DNA of 64,000 bases from Glossina fuscipes (lineage: Eukaryota > Arthropoda > Insecta > Diptera > Glossinidae), in contig NW_023998415.1 in NCBI RefSeq assembly GCF_014805625.2, positions 33,190,170 through 33,254,169 of the forward strand. The letters are read 5' to 3'. The translations under genes and the position numbers were made by a program. This document shows positions 39,233 to 50,939 of this stretch, one piece after another (position 1 is the first letter of the stretch; every line of letters begins with the position of its first letter). The notes beneath the pieces were generated by a model. The model was given only the letters and a program-made list of their open reading frames with translations. It did not search any database and was not told the DNA's origin.

Positions 39233-39459
39233 GTACAAGCGGAGCCATGAACATTATGCTCATAAAAAGGCCATTGACAGGGGTTATCGATCTTTTTTTT
39301 TAACGAATAGAAAGGTAAATAAATTTCTATGAGCGTGATAGACGCACTGACGGACTGAATGAATAACGGAATGAATGAACGGATAAATGAGTGAATGTTT
39401 CTGGTCAGCAATGAGCACCCTTGATTTGAGAAAATGTATATATGCTCAGTATATGTATA

Positions 39460-39460
39460 A

Positions 39461-39492
<32 letters not shown>
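39460..39492. repeat. (AT)n microsatellite
   Basis: About sixteen AT units. Confidence 0.9.
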
Positions 39493-39495
<3 letters not shown>

Positions 39496-41263
39496 TATAG
39501 ACTTGTAGGTGGTAGTTGTGGCTGCCGATGTTTTATTATTGTTTACATTCTGAAACAAAGTAAACATTTGCACGCACACATACCAAGCAGGAAGAACGGA
39601 CAGATGCAATTTTTAACATTTTTATTCCATTACAATATCGTTTGTATTACACATTGAGGATGAGGGGTGGACCAGTTTAATGATTTTGTTCCGGATTCTT
39701 TTAATCATGTATTTGTTGTTTTTTTTTATTCACGTTACCCTTACGTATCAAATGTATTATTTTTGTTTACCGCATTTATAAAGCTAAGTGAAACCAATCA
39801 GAATCCACGCTACACGCTTAACTCCACGCAAAATATTTAAGTACATCAAAAAAAAGCTTCATCACAGTGCTGAGATCAGTTTCTTACGGCCAAAAGTTGA
39901 AAGTAATAAAAAAGTTATGCCATGAAAATTGCAAACACCATTGATAGCTTCGACAATTTTCCCACTTACACTAATACTCTTCTCACTTTTAATGTAAATT
40001 GAAAGAACTCTTCCCAAATTAAAAGAATCCTTCCCAACCCTTTTCAATCAATATCACGTTCACTTGCTTTCGCGGCTACTTTCACTTTCAACTGATATGA
40101 CATTACATCTAGAGAGTGGGATCTCTCAACCTTACCCTTAAGATAGAAGCAATTTTTTTCCTTTTCTATCTTCCCACAGAGATAGATTGTTTTTTACACC
40201 TTTCTCTTTCCAATCTCTATGTTAATGATAAAGGAATATATCTTTTTGTATTGCGTCTATGAATAAATCGATAACGAATATAGGGCACATTATAAAGGCG
40301 CCGAGTATGTGCCAATCTATTCATGAATTTTCTCCCATATCTTCACGAGAAGTTCCCAGATTTTTTTGAGCAAGAAAATATTTTCGAAGGATATCCATAA
40401 AAATTAAAGCTTTTTCGTATAAATTTCATATAAATTCAACGGAAGCTTCAATAAATATTTTGAAATATTTAATTAACCTGTCACGGTTGGCTCTTTTGCC
40501 TAATCTCTCGCCACTACGTGTTTAAATGCCTTTTTGCCTCTTTGCTTCTTCCTTGATTTAATTAAACAGTAGCAAGGCATAAATGCATCGATTGTAGCGG
40601 CAACGTTTACATCACAATTTTCACGACGAAATTTCGCAAATCCTATCTCGCATATCTTCTTACAACTGTCCAACTTAACATATTTATCCTTTAAGAGATG
40701 AAATTGCGTAATACATAGAAAATAAGCGTGTTTAACTTTCATGCTGAAAGTGCATGATGCAACTTGGTCGAAGAATAAGAAGAAGTAGAATAAGAATATC
40801 AGGGTTCAGTTAAGGTACGACGCCCAGAAAGAATGGATGAGTATGTGTCAAAATTTCGCTACGGCATTATGCATTCCAATCAAAGTGCGTAAAAAAGAAT
40901 TCAATTTTGTTACTAACAATTGATGCTATCGTTTTATTTTGCATGTATTTGTGCATGTGTAGGCTTGTATACTCGCATGCATATAATATATTGATATTGC
41001 TCTTGCTTGAGTTTGTATGCCAAGTTTAATGACTATTTAAGTTGCGAGCACGTCATATACGGTAAGATATACGCCCTAAAGATAGCTTAACAAAGATTTC
41101 ATTATTTAACGCAATTCTCTCATGATTCGAACGCATATTTATCTTCACATAATAACGTACCAACAATGACCGGCTCCGGAAAAATAGAGGGGTGAATATA
41201 TGTATATTTGATATGAGATACAAAAATTTAATGAATTAATAATAAAAATGGAAGGAAATTTCC

Positions 41264-41325
41264 ACACACACACACAAACACATTTACACACATACACACG
41301 CACGCACATTTACACACATACACAC
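41264..41325. repeat. (CA)n-rich tract
   Basis: Interrupted CA repeat with an internal duplicated ACATTTACACACATACACAC block. Confidence 0.85.
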
Positions 41326-43092
41326 TTATTCTTAATATAAATTATCAATAAGTAAATCAATAGAAAACTAAAGTATGAACTAAACCAAAAGTCCATGCAA
41401 GTCTAATCATTAATCTTAAGCACTAGATATTAAATAAATAATTTTTATAAGAGTTTATCTATAAAATATTTACAAATTTTTTTTCGTGTAATTATTATAA
41501 GTAGACCGGCCTATAAACTCATAATGTATGCTTTACCTATAGCGCATAACCATTACTAAGCGATAGTCATAAACCGGGGAAGGCACTTAGGTATAACGGA
41601 AAGTACTTTCATAATGGAATAATCCTCTTTTAGATTAGTGTCACATTAATATTTTGACATTTTCCCCTAATTTATTAACCGTAAATGCTGCTTCATTTAC
41701 GCCGTAACTAACTTTAGCTCTTTGTGTTTTAAATTGGAAATGCTTTAGACGGTTTCCCGCCGGAAACGGTTCTTCTTAAGCACAAACTCCATTGACAAGG
41801 CGAACTTTAAAAACCATCATCCACCTAAACTGTTGTTCCGCAAATAATTACATCCACTCTTTCCCGAACATCCTTTCTCATATCTCAAGCGATTTGAGAA
41901 ATGGAAAATTTTATTACTTGGGCTGGTACGTAGCGGCCAGAACAAATGATGATCCGAAGGAGGAAGTTCCCGCATAGGAACAACCAAAGAATTCTACGTT
42001 TGCACCTGTGTATAATGGCTTAGTACGATGGAAGACATCGGTTTTAGAGTTATATGCGCCGCCTAGACTTTGCAAGCCAATCTTTCACCACTTAGGAGGT
42101 CAACACCGAAGCTGAGGCGGGGCCTAAACTGTTCCCCACGATATTTGATTTGAGGTAACTGCAGTCGCTATAGCATTCCTTGATGTGACGCATATATTGT
42201 AAAACGCATACTTTTGAACGCAACTTATCGAGTTGCGCATCCCGATCCTCTTGGCCGCTTAGGGCTAGTTAGCTTAGGATTATCGGCATTCCGCCACTTT
42301 TGCGATAGTTACTTTTGCATTTGTATTATGAATGCATCCTGGGCTGTCATCGAACTTTGCACCCATGGAATTTAAATGTTCGAGGAGAAATATCAAGCCA
42401 GCAATGCCAGATACCTTATCAAACTTCGATCTTTCTGGCTTCCTCAATAACACACTCACCTGCCAAATATCTTAAGACTGTCGCTGCTTGCGTAATTAGC
42501 AGACTTCTCCTACTTTAGATGGTGTGTAGAGACAACATAACAAATCTCGCTTAGACCGCAATAATTTTTTTCGCATTCCACCGTCTGACCAACTTTTTCT
42601 TCGAATCTTTTCAAGTTAATTCGGTTGCAGACAACTAACTCCCCATCGTCAGTCAAGCGTTTGCTTAATATATGGCATATGTTCGAAGAACATAGAAACG
42701 AAACGAAGAAGCCACTGGGAAAATACGTGTTTTGTCATTTTTCCGCGGAACAATGTCAACTTGTTGTTTAGATTGCGACTGGCGATCTACAAAGAAAATT
42801 ACAAAACCCACGAGCGATATATATTGAAAGAGCATATGTGCGCCTACTTGCGGTTTATATGTTAAACATCTTAACCGATTACAATAGAAGAGGTCTTCTT
42901 AAAATCTTCATACTTAGCTTAATAATGAAAATATCCATGCATAACATTAAAAGCTTAACGGTGTACGAGCATATGTGCATGTCTATCTATGTGACAATGA
43001 CAGCGAAAAAATAAGCAGAACGTAAAACAAATAAAAATGCAGCTCAAAGCTGAAATGATTGACAGGCCACCATCCTCTTTTTAACGGGTTTC

Positions 43093-43094
43093 CT

Positions 43095-43132
<38 letters not shown>

Positions 43133-43142
43133 GGTCTCTCTC
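43093..43142. repeat. (CT)n microsatellite
   Basis: Interrupted CT repeat. Confidence 0.9.
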
Positions 43143-43354
43143 CCCCACTCTACTTAATTTCAATTTATTTTCAACTTTTATATACTCATCGCAGCATCGT
43201 TATTTATCATATGTCAGCAAAGCACCCAACAGACAATGCAGGCTTTCAAAATCATCAGCATCATTATGATCGTCATCGTCATTATTTAAACGAATACATA
43301 TCAACTAAGCAACGTAATAATAGTAGAAAAAAGCATATGATAATAATAAAAAAG

Positions 43355-43385
<31 letters not shown>

Positions 43386-45013
43386 TAGAATAAATAAAGT
43401 AAAAGCAAACACACAACGAATGAAAGTCATTTTTGGTTTATTTAGAGGGAAAGAAAAAGAAATGCATCTGTTCCACAGCTATTAGAGATTACCATACCGG
43501 GCTTGGTTTGCACTCTGCCATAGCACGGGCTATGATGTGATGTGATATGATGTGTGTGTAAATGACATTTTGACGATTTTTTTTTTTTTTTTTTTTGTTC
43601 TTTCATTTTTTTGCTTACCAATGTATGTTTGCTTTGTCAGACATTCGATCACAATTTTTGACAAATAACCTTAACCGTATTTAAAGAAAAAAGAGAAGAG
43701 TTTCCACAATGAAAACCTGCAGGATGCCAATGGTTAAACAAAATCAAAAGTCATTTGAGAAGTTATGGTGGTTCATTTGTTAGTGGGTTATGCATCAAAC
43801 CCCAAAAAAATTTACACCTTTACGTAACAAAGCGAAACGAAGAATGAAGAGGGAAAAATTCCGTTAGTACTTAAACGCCCGCATCTTAATATCACATCCT
43901 GGCTTCCTATACACGAAACCGATATATCTTCACTCATATCGCGGGCATATTCAACTATAACGACAGTTTTTCTGTCATTAAAAGTAATTCAAGCGACGGA
44001 ATTGATATATGTATATATATATTGTGCGGGTATCATTAACTCAACCAATCTGTGCCAAGCGGTATTTGCTAACACACATCTGTTTCTCAATTTCATCTAT
44101 TAAGGCATTCAGTTCATAACGTGATAAATTATTACAAACCATTCGTACATTTAATCACTGATTACACCAAGTGCACGGACACTTCTTGATTATTCATATA
44201 GAAAAACGAAGAGGTCACAATGGCTATTTAAAACAAAATAGCAATAACTGTAATATTAGCAAGAACTAGTTTTTTCCCATATTTCTTTTTTTTTTCTCTT
44301 AATTTCTTTTATTATAGGGTTAATTTGCAAAGCGGCACTTTGACTAAAAAAAAAAAAAAAACAAGAGAAGAAAAAGAAAACACAAAAAATCTTCTTAAGC
44401 CTAAGTAACCTCCTATTTGAACACCTTAAGTGCTATTGTTACTTATTCACGATATGTGTACGATTCATTCGGTACTTACTCTGTTCTTACCCTACCTACC
44501 CTTTTTCTATAAGTATGATGGCACCCTTTTTTTATGATGGCGTTAAGTGTTGCTCATTCATGAGGTAATTATGAGAGTTTTATCTCAAGATATTCTTTTA
44601 TTGTGTTTTGTAAACTGTTCCCATAATAATACGAAAAACGAAAAAAAAATATAAACAAAAAATTGTTTGTCCTTAGGGGCGTCGCTTATAATACATCTCA
44701 AGTATTCATTTCAGTAAGAATTGTTTCTATTAAATAAATTTATATTGTAAAGATAGGTTGAAAAAACGATACTTAGGGGTTAAATTAGCCACTTGCCGCT
44801 CAGTCGTTCTTAAGATCAATTTTTGCGGTTTCTTAATAAAAACACAAAAAAAATCGATTAAAAATTTATTTTATATATGATGAATAAAATTGAAACCTGA
44901 AATCGATTACATATAACTATATACGGTTTCCTTGAGAGAACTTTCCTCGAAATGATAAGAAAATAAGAATCTGCTGCACGTGTCACTTCGTTCACTTTAC
45001 CATATGAAACATC

Positions 45014-45720
45014 ACTCAATAAGTCCCCGGTCTGACATATAGATGGCAGCACTGTTGACAAACCCATATGATGTTTAAATAATATCAATGTTACAAACGA
45101 GAGATGCCGATTAGTTTACAGATTCCATTGATTTTAATGACGCTTCTTTGCTCTTTTCGAAAAGAGAGAATACATAAACACCGATTTGAAAAGTTGTATG
45201 ACGTCTCGAAAATATGAATTTAGGAGTGTGAAGAGTGAAGAGTGTGATCAACCGAATTCGGAAGTTGCTCCAAAGAACATAAGAAAAATGCATAAAATCG
45301 AAGGCCGTAAAGTGAAGTTGCGCACAATAGCCGACACCCTATATATATTAAAACGCCGCCGATCTACCATATCGTATGAACTTTTATCCAAAAGAAAAAT
45401 CCACTCGAAGTGGATCTCACGTTTGCTTGCTTTTCACTAAAGACAATAAAGTGTCGAAGCCGTTCAGACGTAATGAAAAGAATTGCTTCATTCGATATTT
45501 GATAGTGGATGAAAGTTGGGTTCATCACTATGTTCCCAAGTCGAATTGGCAATCAGCCGAATGGACAGTAATCGGTAAAAGGCGATTAAAGTGATCAAAA
45601 AAGCTAAAGTGAATTAGGAAGAGTGTGGCGTTTGGATACTCATGGGGGCAAAGGATCTATAGTGGAAGTTATCATGCATTAAAAGTGCGTTTGACCGGAG
45701 ATTTTATTGAGTGATATGAT
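45014..45720 (+). pseudogene. Mariner-family element, 5' end and truncated transposase
   Basis: The left terminal repeat begins near 45,014 with AATAAGTCCCCGGTCTGACA and continues through GTTGACAAACCCATATGATG. The transposase N-terminus follows: QPNSEVAPKNIRKMHKI and GRKVKLRTIADTLYILK (helix-turn-helix region, 45,240-45,360), then KIHSKWISRLL. After a frameshift at about 45,440 comes IVDESWVHHYVPKSNWQSAE at about 45,507-45,566, which includes the first catalytic Asp. Recognisable coding stops soon after and the right end is missing. Confidence 0.75.
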
Positions 45721-47219
45721 AATTGTAGGTTAGAAAAGGGAAAATAAATAATTTCCCAATATTCACTCAAATTTATAAGCCAATGAAAATAAGGTCCACA
45801 CTTTGAAGCGGATATCTTTTTAACTTTTTTTACCTTCATGCAGACTTATAATCCTTAGCATTCGTCAAGTTACGTGACCTACAGAGTTGAATTCGACTTT
45901 GGACATATTTTCATTACATGTTACAAAATTTTATCTTTGAAAAAGCAAACCGACATATAGCGTACAGAAAAACTTGGGAAGTGCTAGCATGTCTCAGAGA
46001 TTAGTTTACACAAAATTTCTGGAATTCAGTAGATTTTGACTTAGAAAATACTAGTATTGGCTTTGATCGGCCGATCGTTACTAATGAGTGACCTATTCAA
46101 GATTTCGATCATTTTCGAGCAGCATTTAATATAATCTTTTCTTTGGTCGGACATAACGTCAATATTGATCAGTCGACTATTATGGGTTTTGCGAATTACT
46201 ATAGTTTTAGTAATTAAGCATACACCACACCTTACTTTTCGCATCCAATTCTTTGGATTTGGATGCCTCCTTATTTTTTTTTTTTTTTTTTTTTTTTTTG
46301 ATACTTGACTAGATACTCCCAATTTTTGAAAGCTTTAAAATGAAACATCCTCTAAACTGTTTTTTAAGTTGCATAAGGTCTCTTGTTTCTTCGGGGCATT
46401 ATATTGCAAGACTTCTCTCTTTTACTTCGCTGATTTGGAAAATTAATAAAGCATACACTTCATCTTCAATAAATTGGTTTACGACTATCACGTGTGAAAT
46501 CGTAAACCAAGCATATCTAAATCCAATTTGTTCCGAGTTTTCCCGGGCAGCGCACGCGTACTATAATCAGTGTGAACCGAATTTCCATACCGACTATTAG
46601 GTTATGTATGCAGCACACAGTTGCATGAAATAGCAAACATTTATTCACCTCGAGAGTTAGCACTTTGAAATTGAAAAAACGAAAAACCATGTTTACGTAC
46701 TCCACCTTTTATTTTACATATATGATCGAAGAAAAATTAATAATAATACTTCAAAGTCGCATAACACTGAAGCTATCAATACATTATTGTAGCGCTTATA
46801 AAACTTATTATAATCCATATAAGCTAATAGTCCATTAGGAAAAAAAAAAACGATTGCGATGATTTATTTATTCAGTCGAGAGTGATCGCGTTCTTAAAAT
46901 GACTCCAATTACTGAAGCAATCACTTCATCGAAAGCGACAATGCTTCGATGCAAGCCAGTGAAAAAAAATTCATAATGTTTCTGATGTAGAGATTTCATC
47001 AAAATTCATAATTGATTCGCTTGTTTCCGTTGTAGAAATTTCGACGTTAAGAACAATGCGCGATCTGATCTTTGATAAAATGGAAGACCGGCTCATAACA
47101 TTGCGGAACTTAATTTTAAATAAAAAATAAATTCAAAATATTTGCATTACGCCGGATATAAATTCGGAAGAATAAATTCAAAACATTTCCGTCTGCCAAT
47201 TACTGCGGAAATAACACAG
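45721..47219. other. Non-coding stretch
   Basis: No gene seen. An isolated TGACTAGA at 46,306-46,313 lies outside the predicted nerfin-1 transcript. Confidence 0.4.
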
Positions 47220-47705
47220 AACTGATCCAATTTTTAACATACTGATTATGGGCGATGAAAGCTGCACAAATGATGGCCACGCTTGGGCAAACTTGGGTCT
47301 CATATGGTAATGGTTTGCCTTCGATGGGAATCGAGCAGCATAAACTGTTTCGACTTGGTCAGGTAAATGATAGTATCCTTCAGCGGCGTAATTAAGGTAA
47401 TGGCCCAAATTCGTTCAATAGGAAAAGTATCGTTTGTTATTAAGCCAATAGCAGACCAAACGCAGCTTTAAAAAGTGAGTTTGATTGGAAAATTTTAATG
47501 CATGCACTATACAGCCTGGACCTTATTCTGCTCAATTACCGTTTGCTCCACTCTCTGAACGCATTATAAAGCCGATTTCGAAAGCGAGCTGTAAAACTTA
47601 CTTGATTCCCATTCTTTCCCAGAATTTCTACAATGACGACCTTAGCAGGAAGCTCCGGAGATTGTCTGTTAAAAGGGGATATAACTGGTTTAAAAAGAGT
47701 TAATA
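47220..47705 (+). pseudogene. Mariner-like transposase C-terminal relic
   Basis: From 47,480 one frame reads FDWKILMHALYSLDLILLNY followed by RLLHSLNAL, matching the mariner pattern W-x-hydrophobic-L-x-H-x-x-Y-S-x-D-L ... DYxLFxSL, with the third catalytic Asp replaced by Asn. The downstream C-terminus (to about 47,700) is weakly similar after a frame change. The DNA from 47,220 is included as a possible upstream part only; no motif there is secure. Confidence 0.5.
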
Positions 47706-48189
47706 TAAAATATAACAAAACAATGTCTTTGCAACGTCTCGAAGATTTTTCTTGCTTTATTATGCCAACTTTCTGATCATTTAGCCAATTTTCGTATTTG
47801 GCAAAGAAGAAGATGTTATGGAAGAATTTAAAGTTTCTAATTGGAAATTCTAGAATTTTCAGCCTATAGTTAGAAGTTTTCTTTTCAGTTCTTCTTCTTT
47901 CTTTTCTTTTTTCAGTAGTTTTTGTTTAGGCTAACTCGCTAATACAAGCGATGTTGTAGAGTTTGACCTCGAGCTTGACATCGTAACCATCTTTTCAGCA
48001 AACTGACCGAAAGACGTCACAAAATATGATTCACGCTATTCCGAAATATTATACATTAGGCGTTATACCACACTATATCTATGCCTTAAAAAATCCTTGC
48101 GAGAACAAATAAAAACACTATAGTAGGCCAGGGGCCAAAGTATAAATAAATTAAAACTATTTTGTTTAATATAGTTAGTCATATAATGA

Positions 48190-48400
48190 CTTTTTAAAAT
48201 AAAGCGCGATATGAAGTGTTCGGAAAAGTGTTCAATAGGGTTCGTTCTTGGAAGAAAGCATGTCGATGTCCCAGATTTCATTAAACTGGCTGTGTAGATT
48301 GAAACAAAGAAAACAAACCGGACACACCCAGAGGCCGACAGAGCAGCTTTAATCGATTCAGAAAGCTATTCTTATTATTTTATTATTTTAAGTAACACAA
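48190..48400 (+). repeat. Family B dispersed repeat, 3' fragment
   Basis: A short fragment with the family B signatures: a TTCAATAGGGTTCGTTCTTGG block, CCAGATTTCATTAAA, then a GACACACCCAGAGGCCGACAG block followed by TTTAATCGATTCAGAAAG. It lies just beyond the predicted distal poly(A) signals of nerfin-1. Confidence 0.5.
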
Positions 48401-48732
48401 TGTGCTGCATACACCTTAAAACTGAATATAGTTTTATACCGGTAGCAGTGGAAAGTATAGCGACGAGTAACGATGTAAGCTAGAAACAAACAAACGAAAT
48501 TTAAAGATCACAACGTAAATGCATTATATTCGATCGATTCGAACTGTAATGAAACACGCTGAGAATAGATTTATTTTGTCATTAAAAAATAAAATTTATT
48601 GCTTTCATTTTATGTAGCTATACGGTATTCTAAGAAGATTAGAAAAATATCGTTGTACATAAGTATATAACTGTAACGTATATAGTTAACTTAAAATGTT
48701 AATTTATATACGTACATACAAAGACCTCTAGG

Positions 48733-48761
48733 TCTAGTATAGTATAGTATAGTATAGTATA
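48733..48761. repeat. (TAGTA)n pentamer repeat
   Basis: About five TAGTA units, inside the predicted distal part of the nerfin-1 3' UTR. Confidence 0.85.
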
Positions 48762-49103
48762 CATGTATACATTATTATATGTTTATATGCTTAAAAAATA
48801 AATAGTTTATATTAATATTAACCGGTACAAAATGTAAGTATACAAAATTTTATCGCTTATTTAATTAATATTATATAATATCACAATTTTCTTCATAAAA
48901 CCTTAAAAAATGGTACTTTGATAAGTAAATTCTATAATGTGATCTCTTAACTCTTAAATATAAAAGTGACTTAAGACTTAATATTATTAAATATATGTAT
49001 ATGTATATAAATATGCACTTATATGCATATAGAAATTGTTGCATGTAATAATTTTTCAAGATATGATTTAAAATTTAATAAATAGTTAGATTGTACCATA
49101 CAG

Positions 49104-49108
<5 letters not shown>

Positions 49109-49148
<40 letters not shown>
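49109..49148. repeat. (GA)n microsatellite
   Basis: About twenty AG units; in the predicted transcript it would read (CU)n. Confidence 0.9.
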
Positions 49149-49152
<4 letters not shown>

Positions 49153-49252
49153 TAGAAAGAGAACGAGAAAGGAAAAAGGGAAAGAGTTATAGGGATATAT
49201 ATATATAAAAAATTTTCTTCAGTTTTTATTCAAACACATATTATTGTACTAA

Positions 49253-49550
49253 GGAACAATAACGTTGTGATATATTTGTATATGCATATGCATATAAATA
49301 CATGTATCTGTGTGTTATGATGAAAATTAAAAAAATATATATATATATGTATATATAAATTTTTATTATTTTCTTTTGTCTTTAATTCTTATTCTAAAAT
49401 CACATACATTTACACATGTATGCATGTACTACTACCTCTTAATTATTACACAACCTTTCCAATTTATATATAAATATATATATCTGCATATAGATGTATA
49501 TGTTTTTTTTTTGTTCGACTTGTTTTCTAAAATAAAAATCGTTGTACTTC
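49253..49550 (-). promoter_or_regulatory. Cluster of seed matches: miR-305 (two) and miR-375 (one)
   Basis: The plus strand reads ATTGTACT at 49,253-49,260 and TTGTACTTC at 49,542-49,550; both equal the 5' part of miR-305. TTTGTTCG at 49,510-49,517 equals the 5' eight bases of miR-375. There is no notable 3' pairing, so each alone could be chance in 4 kb of UTR. Confidence 0.25.
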
Positions 49551-49628
49551 TCGTCTTAGTTTTACTTGGGTACGCGCGTTAGTATTATTAAAAAACAATA
49601 TTTCTAAAATTTATATTTATTTTACTAA

Positions 49629-49651
49629 TGGTAGTATTGAGCTGGTTGCTG
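49629..49651 (-). promoter_or_regulatory. Candidate miR-34 3'-compensatory site
   Basis: The plus strand reads TGGTAGT (49,629-49,635), one mismatch from the miR-34 seed region, and AGCTGGTTG (49,640-49,648), a perfect 9-mer of its 3' half, with a spacing two bases shorter than in the microRNA. Without a perfect seed this is a weaker call. Confidence 0.3.
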
Positions 49652-49801
49652 TTATTGTTTTTGTCTTAATTTATCTTTAATTTTTTTTTTGTGTTATTTT
49701 CTTTTTCTTATTCTTTTTTTATTATAATAATAAACATTTAAAAAAGATGCTTCTTTTTAAATTTAAGAAAAAATAATTTAAAAAAATCTGTTCCTTAAAT
49801 A

Positions 49802-49822
49802 TGACTAGAGTTCACACTCATT
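49802..49822 (-). promoter_or_regulatory. miR-279 target site with extensive 3' pairing, distal
   Basis: The plus strand reads TGACTAGA (49,802-49,809), three unmatched bases, then CACACTCATT (49,813-49,822). Mature miR-279 has the same 8-mer, a two-base TC, then the same 10-mer. The minus-strand transcript would therefore pair with microRNA positions 2-8, have A opposite position 1, and pair with positions 11-20 around a small central bulge. It lies about 3.2 kb after the nerfin-1 stop. The preceding 60 bases offer no complementary arm, so this is a target, not a microRNA hairpin. Confidence 0.7.
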
Positions 49823-49856
49823 CTTTTAACCTCCAGAGAAGTGTAGTTTTTCTTTA

Positions 49857-49893
<37 letters not shown>

Positions 49894-50060
49894 ATTTACT
49901 ATATAAAAGAAAATTCTAGTACTGCACTTAATTGCCTGAACTTGAATTTAAATATATATATATATATATATTTGTATATATATATTTGTATATATATTTG
50001 CAATTTTTTCTTAAAAATTAAATTAAACTTTATAAAATGTTAAAATTAATTTAAAACAAA

Positions 50061-50082
50061 AGAGATCCGTACTCAAGCTGAT
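50061..50082 (-). promoter_or_regulatory. Candidate bantam target site
   Basis: The plus strand reads GAGATC at 50,062-50,067 and AAGCTGAT at 50,075-50,082. Both match bantam (positions 2-7 and 15-22) in exact register, with a mismatch at position 8 and an open centre. It would be a 6-mer-seed site with strong 3' compensation, about 3 kb into the predicted 3' UTR. Confidence 0.45.
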
Positions 50083-50902
50083 ATCGCATCGTGAAATTGT
50101 TTGAAGGAGATGGGTAAACAAATAATTCAAATAAACGCAAACAGATAATCTACAAACTATACTCGGCTCATGTTTGTTTCAATTTTTAACATCCACCATC
50201 AGGTAATGTACGATATGTTTTAGAGTATATCGGATCATATATATAGGATATATTGTATAGTGCTACTTAGAGTGAAAAGTGTAAGGCTTCTGGTTATTCT
50301 TGAGCGTAATGTTTACGCATAACGGGGGAACGATAAAGAGAGAGGGAGAGAGAGAGAAAAAAACAGAATGCACCCAAAAAGATGGCGAGATAGAGAATGG
50401 TCAAGCCAACTTCCATCTGCATCAAAATTCGATACATTGCCTCTGCTTATACCACTGCCAAAATGCGAAGGCGAATGTGCTTTTGCAAGTTGGTTGTGCA
50501 TTTTTTGAGGGAAAGTTATAAAATCGTGCAATTCGAAAGATATAAATATATTGATAAAGAATATGTGTTATATAGCTGATGGGATCAATTAAGTATTATG
50601 AACGCTATAGAATAATTGGTAAATCTCTGGCCTGCGGTCATATGTGTATGGAAAGAAAATCAAACGAGTTCGAACGAAACAGCAGTACATAGGTTTTTTT
50701 CCTCCATATTTACTCATCTAAATAAGTAAAATAACCAGATGAACCTAACAAAGTCACTTTAAAATATCTTACGACGAGGCGTGCGCCTACGTGCAAAGCA
50801 ATTCAGACGTACAGATGGACAGGCTTATACGAATACAGCAAAATATGCATCAAACTATACCGGATTGCATAATAATTCCTATAAGAAATATAAAAAGCTT
50901 TT

Positions 50903-50904
<2 letters not shown>

Positions 50905-50938
<34 letters not shown>
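50905..50938. repeat. (AT)n microsatellite
   Basis: About seventeen AT units. Confidence 0.9.

Positions 50939-50939
<1 letters not shown>

Larger units (their letters stand above)
36739..45013. other. Long non-coding stretch
   Basis: Short frames (for example 37,281-37,589 + and 40,500-40,742 -) are unrecognised. The 118-residue frame at 38,882-39,238 (-) is built partly on a CA repeat and poly-A. The GC-richer DNA at 41,750-42,540 may be an old transposon but no motif could be identified. Confidence 0.4.

Noticed and set aside
38882..39238. A 118-residue minus-strand frame
   Set aside because: It is partly the translation of a CA repeat and poly-A, with no family resemblance.
46306..46313. 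A third TGACTAGA (miR-279 seed) site
   Set aside because: It lies 6.7 kb past the stop, beyond a repeat and the likely poly(A) signals, and has no matching 3' block; one such 8-mer is expected by chance in 64 kb.
49802..49822. A miR-279-like microRNA gene on the plus strand
   Set aside because: The central bases differ from the highly conserved miR-279, and no upstream arm complementary to it is present, so a hairpin cannot form.
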